Origin: Chloroflexota bacterium
GTDB taxonomy: Bacteria > Chloroflexota > Ktedonobacteria > Ktedonobacterales > Ktedonobacteraceae
NCBI GenBank assembly: GCA_005881495.1
Contig: VBHI01000138.1
Span: forward strand, 1-22,698
Direction: 5' to 3'
Length of the DNA: 22,698 nt
The notes beneath the pieces were generated by a model. The model had not been told where the DNA came from. It did not search any database and was given only the letters and a program-made list of their open reading frames with translations. The position numbers and the translations under genes are program-made. Numbering within the stretch: the first letter of the stretch is position 1; each line of letters opens with the position of its first letter. Of this stretch, positions 16,024-21,894 are shown one piece after another.

Positions 16024-16321
16024 GGATATCCCTTATGGTTACCCAATACGCATCAACCTGAGCCGCCTCACCGTGTCACCCTGAGCGCAGCATGACCGTG
16101 TTCCCATGTCACCCTGAGCCGCAGCGAAGGGTCTGTCTGCATGGGCCTCGAGATGCTTCGCGGAGTTGACACTGAGCGAAGCGAATGTGCTCAGCATGAC
16201 AGCGTTCCGCTTGCTCTCACCCCTTACGGCCATCCCAGCCACTCCTCACCACCCTCTCCCCCACAGCATTTGATGGGCTTTTCTTAGGTTGATGCTTATT
16301 GGATATCCCTTATGGGTACCC
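16024..16321. repeat. Pair of 21-bp direct repeats flanking the regulator-side intergenic region
   Basis: GGATATCCCTTATGG-(T/G)-TACCC occurs at 16024-16044 and 16301-16321 with one mismatch (20/21). The first copy lies 50 bp upstream of the SARP regulator start. Each copy contains the palindrome GGATATCC, and the second also contains GGTACC. They could be operators or the ends of an inserted sequence; the stretch between them contains another repeat element. Confidence 0.6.
16074..16201. repeat. Intergenic palindromic repeat element (CCCTGAGC...GAAGGGTCT type)
   Basis: TGTCACCCTGAG occurs twice in direct orientation (16074-16085 and 16107-16118), and an inverted partner CTCAGCATGACA (10 of 12) closes the unit at 16190-16201. 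Inside are GCGAAGGGTCT and GAGATGCTTCGCGGAG. This resembles a dispersed intergenic repeat widespread in bacterial genomes; no coding capacity is evident. Confidence 0.6.
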
Positions 16322-16436
16322 CGTTAGGGCGCACGTCTACATATTTCAAGTTTCAAGTTCTATTATCTTTCCCTAGGGAATGACCTGTCAATAGTTAGAA
16401 AATGTTTAGCCAGGTTCAATTTAACGGGAAAAGCCC

Positions 16437-16491
16437 GGTAATACAGCGGTAATCCACAGGCAATGTTCGGGTAATGATCCACAAGTACACT
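16437..16491 (+). promoter_or_regulatory. SARP-type 11-bp direct-repeat operator with downstream -10
   Basis: GGTAAT (16437), GGTAAT (16448), GGCAAT (16459) and GGTAAT (16470) start exactly 11 bp apart. A degenerate GGGAAA lies at 16426 in the same phase. SARP activators bind heptamer-like direct repeats with 11-bp period placed roughly 8 bp upstream of a -10. TACACT at 16486-16491 fits such a -10, while no good -35 is seen. The array points at the sigma factor gene 75 bp further on, and the divergent SARP gene is the natural binder. Confidence 0.65.
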
Positions 16492-16564
16492 TCAATTAAC
16501 AAGAAGAGATGGTTATGTTAGCGGCACTCACAAGGAGTGCCAGTAACAGAGGGAGACACCGGAC

Positions 16565-17251
16565 ATGACAACCCTGGCACTATCAGAGCCGGCACGCATC
16601 TTTGCCGTATCGTCGTTAAAGACCAGATCATCAACATCCGAGGTTCAAGAGGTTCAACAACCAACAATCTCCACCCGACCAGAACCGCCGGATGAAGAAC
16701 TCATCTCGGCTATCTGCCTCGGCGCCGAGTGGGCGCTGGAGACACTCTACCAGCGCTATTACCGCTATGCTTATGCCCTGGCATATCGTATCCTACGTGA
16801 AAGTACCGCAGCCGAAGACATCGTACAGGATGCATTTCTCTCCATATGGCGCAAAGCGTCCTCTTATCAGAAGCAACACGGTAGTGTCTATAGCTGGTTA
16901 CAGGCCATCGTCCATCATCGTGCCATCGATAAAGTCAGGTCCACCGCCAATCGAGACCGCAATTGGACGCCGTTACAAACAGAAGGTGTACAGGACCCTC
17001 CCAGCGAGCAACCTGAAGTATGGGAGGAAGCCTGGCACAAGGAACGCGCTCAACTGATCCGTACCATCCTTGAGCAACTCCCCGCCGAGCAGCGCCTCGT
17101 CATCGAACAAGCATATTTTGGTGGCCTGACTCATGTAGAAATCGCGGAAAGGAACAATATGCCTCTGGGCACAGTAAAGGGACGTATGCGGCTTGGTCTG
17201 CAAAAAATGCATCGTCTCCTTGAAGAGCATGGCCTGGACAATACCTGGTAA
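16565..17251 (+). CDS. ECF-type RNA polymerase sigma factor
   Basis: A 228-aa group 4 sigma-70 factor. Residues 1-40 are a poorly conserved Ser/Thr-rich leader. Region 2 spans about 48-115 (LETLYQRYYRYAYALAYRIL, then AEDIVQDAFLSIWRKASSY), and region 4 about 165-222 (LEQLPAEQRLVIEQAYFGGL, HVEIAERNNMPLGTVKGRM). GGGAGA about nine bases before the ATG supports the start. No anti-sigma gene with a zinc-binding or membrane anti-sigma domain is adjacent; the next gene on this strand begins 320 bp later. Upstream sequence carries the 11-bp repeat array of a SARP target, so activity may be controlled mainly by transcription. Its target promoters are unknown. Confidence 0.88.
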   Translation: MTTLALSEPARIFAVSSLKTRSSTSEVQEVQQPTISTRPEPPDEELISAICLGAEWALETLYQRYYRYAYALAYRILRESTAAEDIVQDAFLSIWRKASSYQKQHGSVYSWLQAIVHHRAIDKVRSTANRDRNWTPLQTEGVQDPPSEQPEVWEEAWHKERAQLIRTILEQLPAEQRLVIEQAYFGGLTHVEIAERNNMPLGTVKGRMRLGLQKMHRLLEEHGLDNTW

Positions 17252-17571
17252 CCTGATAGGGGAGTACCTTTCCTTACACTCGTTTGCCAACAACTATTTC
17301 ATACACCCCCTGGTAGCCCAAATGGTGGTATTATAGAGTTGGTTGGGTATACTGGAAGTTAATGACCATAAAATGGCAATACCCTTATGGAACATCTGAT
17401 CACATTGAAACATTTTGATACGCAGGTATACGTATTGACATATGTATACCATGCTAGTATTATGGTACCATGCTAGAATCACATAAGAATAACGTATTGT
17501 AAGCATTGCTTCTGGAAAAGCGTAAAAAATGTGTCGATTTCAAAAGGAGACGGTAGAGAAAGGGAAGGCGA
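17252..17571. other. Intergenic region before the membrane-anchored protein gene
   Basis: A 320-bp AT-rich stretch with no credible gene. It carries three GGTATAC-type sites (17346-17352, 17425-17431, and inverted at 17444-17450), a promoter at 17435-17463, and ATTTCATACACCC (17296-17308), which recurs inverted at 21282-21294 upstream of the histidine kinase gene. Confidence 0.6.
17425..17476 (+). promoter_or_regulatory. Promoter with palindromic operator and 11-bp direct repeats
   Basis: TTGACA (17435-17440) and TATTAT (17458-17463) with a 17-bp spacer give a near-consensus promoter. A 26-bp palindrome with 7-bp perfect outer arms, GGTATAC (17425-17431) and GTATACC (17444-17450), is centred on the -35. 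TACCATGCTAG occurs at 17447-17457 and 17466-17476, flanking the -10. The start codon at 17572 implies a leader of about 100 nt. Confidence 0.7.
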
Positions 17572-18405
17572 ATGGCGCGCAGCGCTGATCAGCCGCAGAA
17601 GCGCAACACGGGCTCAACCAGGGTCAATTCAGGCTCGACATCATATTCAGATACGACTGGACGCGACTACCGGGCAACTGAAGATGATTTGCAGATAGAG
17701 GATGGACTGGCCTCTGACTCACCTCGTTTCAATACAACTGCAATTCGCCGAACGAACTTACCTTCACCTCGTCCTCCCACTGCTGGTTTGCCAAAATCTG
17801 CTTCACCGATTCCGCAGCGTCGTACAGGACAGGGTCAACCAAGGCCGTCCACTTCCCTGAGTGACCCGGTTCTTATCCAAACAAAACCGGCGACGCGTGG
17901 CACAACAAAGCCGCAGCCGGCGCCGAAAAAGAATGTGCTTGCTGGAAAAGTGCACTGGCTTCTCCCTGTGGGCATCGGCATGATCGCTATGCTCGTATTA
18001 TGGGAATTAGGTTCATTGCTACTGGCGTGGGGATTAGCCCGCTATGATGACGTTCGCTATGGCAATCCTCGTACCTACCAGGCCGATGCAGTCGTTGGAC
18101 ACGGCGGTGACAGCCCAGCGCATCCCAGTCATTTTATCGCCGTCGATCTGAATCGCCAGGCTATCGTGGTGGAATTTCCGGCTGGCAGCCAGTCCGGCGC
18201 CCTGAGCTACGTCGTCCCCTACTATATATTAGGCCCTGGTGGTGATCTGACGCCGATTACTTTAGAGTTCCGCGATGTCACCGGGGATGGCAAACCGGAT
18301 ATGGTCATTCATATTCACCTGCAATCGCAAGATCAGACCTTCGTCTTTGTCAACGATGGTACAAAATTCAGGCCGCCGAATGCCAATGACCACATTCACT
18401 TGTGA
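17572..18405 (+). CDS. Single-pass membrane protein with disordered N-terminus and extracellular FG-GAP-like end; function unknown
   Basis: A 277-aa protein I cannot assign to a named family. Residues 1-122 are polar, rich in Ser/Thr/Pro/Arg and probably disordered, with PxxP-like stretches and Thr/Ser that might be phosphorylated. Residues about 128-155 form one hydrophobic helix (WLLPVGIGMIAMLVLWELGS). The C-terminal 120 residues are a beta-rich domain ending with ITLEFRDVTGDGKPDMVIHI, a calcium-binding FG-GAP/VCBS-like DxTGDGxPD loop. The positive-inside rule (RGTTKPQPAPKKN before the helix) puts the C-terminus outside. GGGAAGG before the ATG supports the start. It is preceded by a strong promoter with a palindromic operator, separate from the sigma gene. 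Confidence 0.75.
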   Translation: MARSADQPQKRNTGSTRVNSGSTSYSDTTGRDYRATEDDLQIEDGLASDSPRFNTTAIRRTNLPSPRPPTAGLPKSASPIPQRRTGQGQPRPSTSLSDPVLIQTKPATRGTTKPQPAPKKNVLAGKVHWLLPVGIGMIAMLVLWELGSLLLAWGLARYDDVRYGNPRTYQADAVVGHGGDSPAHPSHFIAVDLNRQAIVVEFPAGSQSGALSYVVPYYILGPGGDLTPITLEFRDVTGDGKPDMVIHIHLQSQDQTFVFVNDGTKFRPPNANDHIHL

Positions 18406-18478
18406 CGATTGCTCAAAAGAAGAGCAGGGGCGGGAGCCGTAGGTACTTCCTTTCATCGCCGCTAACCTCCCATCAGCC

Positions 18479-18640
18479 GCGCGTGCGATGCGCAGCATCG
18501 CGCCGTGTATAGTAGGGTTGACCCTGGCGGTCAACCTGGCTGTATTACCGCGATGGATACCAAACCAGCCAGCCTTATGCGCGTGCGATGCGCAACATCG
18601 CGCCGTGTATAGTAGGGTTGACCCTAGCGGTCAACCTGGC
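18479..18640. repeat. Two 62-bp REP-like repeats, period 100 bp, each with two hairpins
   Basis: Copies at 18479-18540 and 18579-18640 differ at two positions. Each holds a hairpin GCGATGC-GCA-GCATCGC (one arm base changed in copy 2) and a perfect hairpin GGTTGACC-(CTGGC/CTAGC)-GGTCAACC. In copy 2 the second hairpin's only change is in its loop, so the stem is preserved. The pair lies between convergent genes and may stall transcription or protect mRNA 3' ends; no T-run follows, so it is not a classical terminator. Confidence 0.8.
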
Positions 18641-18665
18641 GTCGTTGGCAAGCTGGACAAGATAC

Positions 18666-19019
18666 TTATCCAAATATACGCTTGTAATGTTCTGCCAATA
18701 GTTCAGCCGGGAAAAACCTGAACAGGTTCAGCGCTACCAGGGCAAAAGCCACCCAGTCGAAACCCGCATCGAGAGGCACACCCGCTAACGTACCTATTAT
18801 AGGGAAAACGGTACTTAAAACAGTCTCGCTGAAGAGATCTGGAAAAAAGAGTAGTACCAGTAGTCCGACAATCGAACCGACAAAAAACAACTTGCGCCAT
18901 AAAGCGACACGCCCGTCAAACATCATCGCACTGATGAGCTTGAAGGTTTTACCAACGTGTAAAAAAATCTCCCAACGACTGGGTTGCGTACGCTGTGCAG
19001 AATATGTTTGTGCTTGCAT
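18666..19019 (-). CDS. Small integral membrane protein (DUF1232/YkvA-like resemblance), function unknown
   Basis: A 117-aa protein starting MQAQTYSAQRTQPSRWEIFL. The ATG at 19019 follows GAGGAG by ten bases; the longer frame to 19307 runs through a palindromic repeat and the response regulator's terminator, so it is rejected. Residues about 47-65 (KLFFVGSIVGLLVLLFFP) and 85-102 (DWVAFALVALNLFRFFP) are hydrophobic helices. The order of an amphipathic N-terminal helix, a hydrophobic helix, a PLD motif and a second helix recalls DUF1232 proteins, but the match is loose. It is convergent with the FG-GAP-like membrane protein gene, across the REP-like repeats. Confidence 0.7.
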   Translation of the reverse strand: MQAQTYSAQRTQPSRWEIFLHVGKTFKLISAMMFDGRVALWRKLFFVGSIVGLLVLLFFPDLFSETVLSTVFPIIGTLAGVPLDAGFDWVAFALVALNLFRFFPAELLAEHYKRIFG

Positions 19020-19138
19020 TGGTGCATTTCTCCTCTTGAATTGCATATATGTAATACGACCAGGAGGTCTGCAAGTTGTACACTTCTTTGTATCTGAGGC
19101 GATGTGCACGTTTTTTCGCCGCAGGCAGCACACAGCTA

Positions 19139-19195
19139 TGTTGTGGCGTTGCGGGTTTGGCAGACTGCGTCTGCCAAACCCGCAACGCCACAACA
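19139..19195. repeat. 57-bp perfect hairpin, 27-bp arms with a 3-nt loop
   Basis: Arm TGTTGTGGCGTTGCGGG continuing TTTGGCAGAC (19139-19165), loop TGC (19166-19168), exact complement at 19169-19195. Perfect conservation over 27 bp is far beyond chance. It is not directly followed by T-runs on either strand. Likely a mobile palindromic repeat unit or a strong mRNA structure between the response regulator and the small membrane protein gene. Confidence 0.85.
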
Positions 19196-19198
19196 ATG

Positions 19199-19223
19199 AA
19201 AAAAACGAGCCACCGGAGGTGGC
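19199..19223 (-). terminator. Intrinsic terminator of the response regulator gene
   Basis: Read on the minus strand, GCCACC-TCC-GGTGGC forms a 6-bp GC-rich stem with a 3-nt loop, then TCG and seven Ts. It lies 16 bp after the response regulator stop at 19240. Confidence 0.85.
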
Positions 19224-19239
19224 GAGGAGTCCTGTAAAG

Positions 19240-19938
19240 TCACGAATGCAGCGTAATAAGCCCTTTTTGAGCTGCCAGTGAAACCGCCTCAGTACGATTT
19301 GTGGCACCTAATTTCCCCATGATAGAACTCACATGAAACTTGGCAGTTCGTTCACTAATAATAAGTTGCGCCGCAATCTCTTTATTCGGCATACCCTGAG
19401 CGAGAAGATTCAATACCTCAAGCTCACGTTCGGTGAGAGGCTCATAGGGCAGGGAATGCTCCAGGCTATGGCTATATGTCCCTGCATGAGAGCCTGCGGT
19501 GGGCTGCTGTCCCATGTGTCCCATATGGCGCAGCAACTTGGAAGCAACGACCGGTTGCAGGAGCGACCCACCGGCCATCGTGATGCGAATAGCGCTGAAA
19601 AGTTCATCCCGTGGCGCCTCTTTCAAGAGGTACCCATTCGCTCCCGCCTGGACCGCGTGTATAATGCGCTCGTCGTTATCAAAGGCGGTGAAGACAATAA
19701 TGCGGGAATGAGGCCGCTGCTGGCGTAAGCGTCGAATCGTCTCAACGCCATCGAGCACAGGCATTTCGAGATCAAGGAGGAGAATATCTGGTTGCAGCGC
19801 CAGTGCAAGGCGCATTGCTTCTTGCCCGTTGGCCGCCTCGGCGATCACCTCAAAATCAGGCTGAGTCTCCAGCACAGCGCGTAAACCCTCGCGCAAAATA
19901 GGATGATCATCTGCCAGCAGAATGCGAATCTTTTCCAT
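19240..19938 (-). CDS. NarL/FixJ-family response regulator
   Basis: A 232-aa two-domain regulator. The receiver domain (1-120) has the acidic pair Asp10-Asp11, phosphoacceptor Asp56 (DILLLDLEMPVLDG), Thr84 and Lys106, all canonical. The LuxR-type helix-turn-helix is at about 167-225 (LTERELEVLNLLAQGMPNKE, then ISERTAKFHVSSIMGKL). The linker between them is longer and more His/Ser-rich than usual. GGGGAAGAT before the ATG supports the start. It follows the histidine kinase gene after 40 bp on the same strand and is closed by an intrinsic terminator, so kinase and regulator form a two-gene operon. Target genes are not evident. Confidence 0.93.
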   Translation of the reverse strand: MEKIRILLADDHPILREGLRAVLETQPDFEVIAEAANGQEAMRLALALQPDILLLDLEMPVLDGVETIRRLRQQRPHSRIIVFTAFDNDERIIHAVQAGANGYLLKEAPRDELFSAIRITMAGGSLLQPVVASKLLRHMGHMGQQPTAGSHAGTYSHSLEHSLPYEPLTERELEVLNLLAQGMPNKEIAAQLIISERTAKFHVSSIMGKLGATNRTEAVSLAAQKGLITLHS

Positions 19939-19978
19939 ATCTTCCCCGCGTACTTGTCACCTGTCGTACTTGTCGTAC

Positions 19979-21220
19979 CTACTGATCTTTCTCTCGCTGG
20001 TCTTTCTCTCGATATGGGACGCGGGCAGCAATACGGGTACCTGCCCCCAATGCACTCTGAATACAGATGATGCCGCCAAGCAGCTTCGCGCGCTCGTTCA
20101 TCCCTGTCAATCCAAAGTGTTGCCCTTCGCCAATCTGCGCCACCATATCGGGATCGAAACCGCACCCGTCATCCAGCACAACAAGCTCTACATACTCATC
20201 ATTGCCCAAAAGAGTCACTTCAATATGTTGTGCCCTGGCGTGTTTGCAAGCATTTGCCAACGCCTCCTGGGCAATGCGATAGATGCCCACCTCCAGGCGT
20301 GTAGAAAGCTGTGGAAAGGCCCTCTCGGGTGAGCACGAAAATTGTATTGGCAGCGCATGCTCCTCACAACCCCGCTGTGCCAGCGCCGCCAATGCTTCAG
20401 GCAGCGTGCGATTTTGTAATGGCGCAGCTCGCAAGTCCATCACCGAGCGACGTGCCTCTTTCAGATTGCCGCGAGCCAGGGCCAGTGCGCGCCTGATCGC
20501 CTCCTGGGCGCGTTCTGGCCGCGTCGTCCCCAGCGCATCGGCCGTTTCCAACTGCAAGGTGATAGCCGCCAATCCCTGCGCCAGGGTATCGTGAATCTCG
20601 CGCGCTAACCTGTTGCGCTCCTCGATGGTGGCCAGGCGCGCGGCCGCAAGTGTGTGTTCGGCGGAGAGTCGTGCTCGTTGTATCGCCAGCCCGATCTGGT
20701 CTCCAATGATATGCAGCAGTTGCAGTTCTTCCGGCAGCAGCTCACGCCAGTCTTCGCTGGCAACGTTCAGCACGCCGAGCGGTATGGCACCCGCATAGAT
20801 GGGCACACTGGCGTGAAAGCGCAGACCCCAGGAGGTGGGGTCACTGTCGCGCTCGGCATTCTTCAGCCGGCTACAGCGGAATACATCGATGTTGGATGCC
20901 CCTTCGAGGCTGCCTTCCAGGAAGGTATCCAGGCAGAGACAGTAGCCGGTCATGCGTTCCCGGTGGTCGGCAAGGTACGGCGGCAGTGACTGTGCCGCTG
21001 CCAGGTATGGCTCTCCCTGCTGATCAAGCAGCCAGACCCAACCGGTCTGCATACCAAGCAGATTCGTGACCTGCGCCAGGACCTCCTGTAACGCCTCGTG
21101 CACGTCTACCTTGCGGTTCAGATGTCCCGCAATCGTGTAGAGTACCGCCAATTCGCGATTACTACGCAAAAGCGCCGCGGTTTCCTGATTGCCAGGTGAG
21201 TTTCCAGGTTGCGTGTCCAT
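19979..21220 (-). CDS. GAF-domain sensor histidine kinase (NarX/DesK-type HisKA_3)
   Basis: A 413-aa cytosolic kinase without membrane segments. A GAF domain covers about 25-185. The HisKA_3 dimerisation helix has phospho-acceptor His210 (EERNRLAREIHDTLAQGL). The HATPase_c domain shows the N box (QEALANACKHARA), DDGCGFD and GLTGMNERAKLLGG. Cys94, Cys96 (GYCLCLDTF) and Cys116 in the GAF domain could bind a ligand or metal cluster, but this is speculative. The C-terminus ends in a short duplicated REKDQ. The ATG at 21220 is chosen over the TTG at 21247. It has no Shine-Dalgarno, and a promoter -10 lies only six bases upstream, suggesting a leaderless mRNA. It probably phosphorylates the regulator encoded 40 bp downstream. 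Confidence 0.9.
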   Translation of the reverse strand: MDTQPGNSPGNQETAALLRSNRELAVLYTIAGHLNRKVDVHEALQEVLAQVTNLLGMQTGWVWLLDQQGEPYLAAAQSLPPYLADHRERMTGYCLCLDTFLEGSLEGASNIDVFRCSRLKNAERDSDPTSWGLRFHASVPIYAGAIPLGVLNVASEDWRELLPEELQLLHIIGDQIGLAIQRARLSAEHTLAAARLATIEERNRLAREIHDTLAQGLAAITLQLETADALGTTRPERAQEAIRRALALARGNLKEARRSVMDLRAAPLQNRTLPEALAALAQRGCEEHALPIQFSCSPERAFPQLSTRLEVGIYRIAQEALANACKHARAQHIEVTLLGNDEYVELVVLDDGCGFDPDMVAQIGEGQHFGLTGMNERAKLLGGIICIQSALGAGTRIAARVPYREKDQREKDQ

Positions 21221-21226
21221 AAAGTG

Positions 21227-21256
21227 AGTATACCACTGCGCAAACAACAGTGTCGA
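21227..21256 (-). promoter_or_regulatory. Promoter of the histidine kinase gene
   Basis: On the minus strand, TCGACA (21256-21251), 18 bp, TATACT (21232-21227). The predicted transcription start, 6-8 nt past the -10, coincides with the A of the ATG at 21220. Confidence 0.55.
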
Positions 21257-21310
21257 GATAGTTCAAATCACCTTTATGAGTGGGTGTATGAAATATTGGT
21301 AATCCATACA

Positions 21311-21430
21311 GTAGGGGCCGATTTATCGTGCCCAGCGCCGATTTATCGGCCCCCCCTGTTTCACCTCGAGTGTATGAAATGGCCGTAGGGGCCGATTTAT
21401 CGCGCCCAGCGCCGATTTATCGGCCCCTAC
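21311..21430. repeat. Two copies of a palindromic GGGGCCGATTTATCG repeat
   Basis: Copies at 21311-21353 and 21385-21430, 74 bp apart. Each has the form GTAGGGGCCGATTTATCG, (T/C)GCCCAGC, GCCGATTTATCGGCCCC. Copy 2 ends in TAC and so has perfect 12-bp inverted ends GTAGGGGCCGAT / ATCGGCCCCTAC. Both follow a GTGTATGAAAT (21284-21294; 21370-21380). The region 21257-21471 contains no gene. A related piece sits inside the SARP regulator gene at 14971-14994. Confidence 0.8.
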
Positions 21431-21471
21431 ACCCATCCTTTGCAATCCGACCTCTCCGTTTTCCACGCAGC

Positions 21472-21750
21472 TTAGCGCTCTTTCCAATTCCACCACTTCA
21501 ATAGTTCCGGATCATGTTCTTCATTAGAAACGTAATAGACCGCGCAGCGAAAAACATACAGCATACAGCGATCAACCTGTGTACCCTCTTGCAGACAAAG
21601 CCTTGCGTAAAGCTCTTCAGGGTCCTGGTTTTGCAGTTCCTCTACATTGCGAAAACCCATGTTCCACAAATCCAATGAAATGGATTTACCCACGCCGGGA
21701 ATACGCTGGAACTCTTTTAATGCAACGCTCTTATCAGGTTCATCAGTCAT
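21472..21750 (-). CDS. Cdd1-type (pathogenicity-locus family) helix-hairpin-helix protein
   Basis: A 92-aa protein that matches the small Cdd1 family by pattern: LKEFQRIPGVGKSISLDLWN is a helix-hairpin-helix with the IPGVG hairpin, followed by MGFRNVEELQNQDPEELYAR and VDRCMLYVFRCAVYYVS. The HhH suggests sequence-independent DNA binding or a docking role; the family has no settled function. AAGGAG about ten bases upstream of the ATG supports the start. It stands alone between the repeats and the MFS gene. A TGACA-ACTATA-TGTCA inverted repeat lies upstream at 21819-21834. Confidence 0.85.
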   Translation of the reverse strand: MTDEPDKSVALKEFQRIPGVGKSISLDLWNMGFRNVEELQNQDPEELYARLCLQEGTQVDRCMLYVFRCAVYYVSNEEHDPELLKWWNWKER

Positions 21751-21894
21751 TGTTGCTTGCTCCTTATCACATGTATGTCACGATTCCTACCAGCTACCAG
21801 CATTGTACACCTCCCTTGTGACAACTATATGTCAGTAGCTTAATTTGCCAGAATGATTCCAATATTCCATCCCATCAGGTGAAACACATTGCAC

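Noticed and set aside
17294..17506. 70-aa minus-strand open frame between the sigma gene and the membrane protein gene
   Set aside because: It lies across the promoter and operator of the 17572 gene, has low-complexity AT-rich composition and no recognisable domain.
18479..18640. CRISPR array
   Set aside because: Only two copies at 100-bp period with internal hairpins and no cas genes; it fits REP-like repeats better.
19020..19307. N-terminal extension of the small membrane protein to 213 aa
   Set aside because: It reads through the perfect hairpin, the terminator and the 3' end of the response regulator gene.
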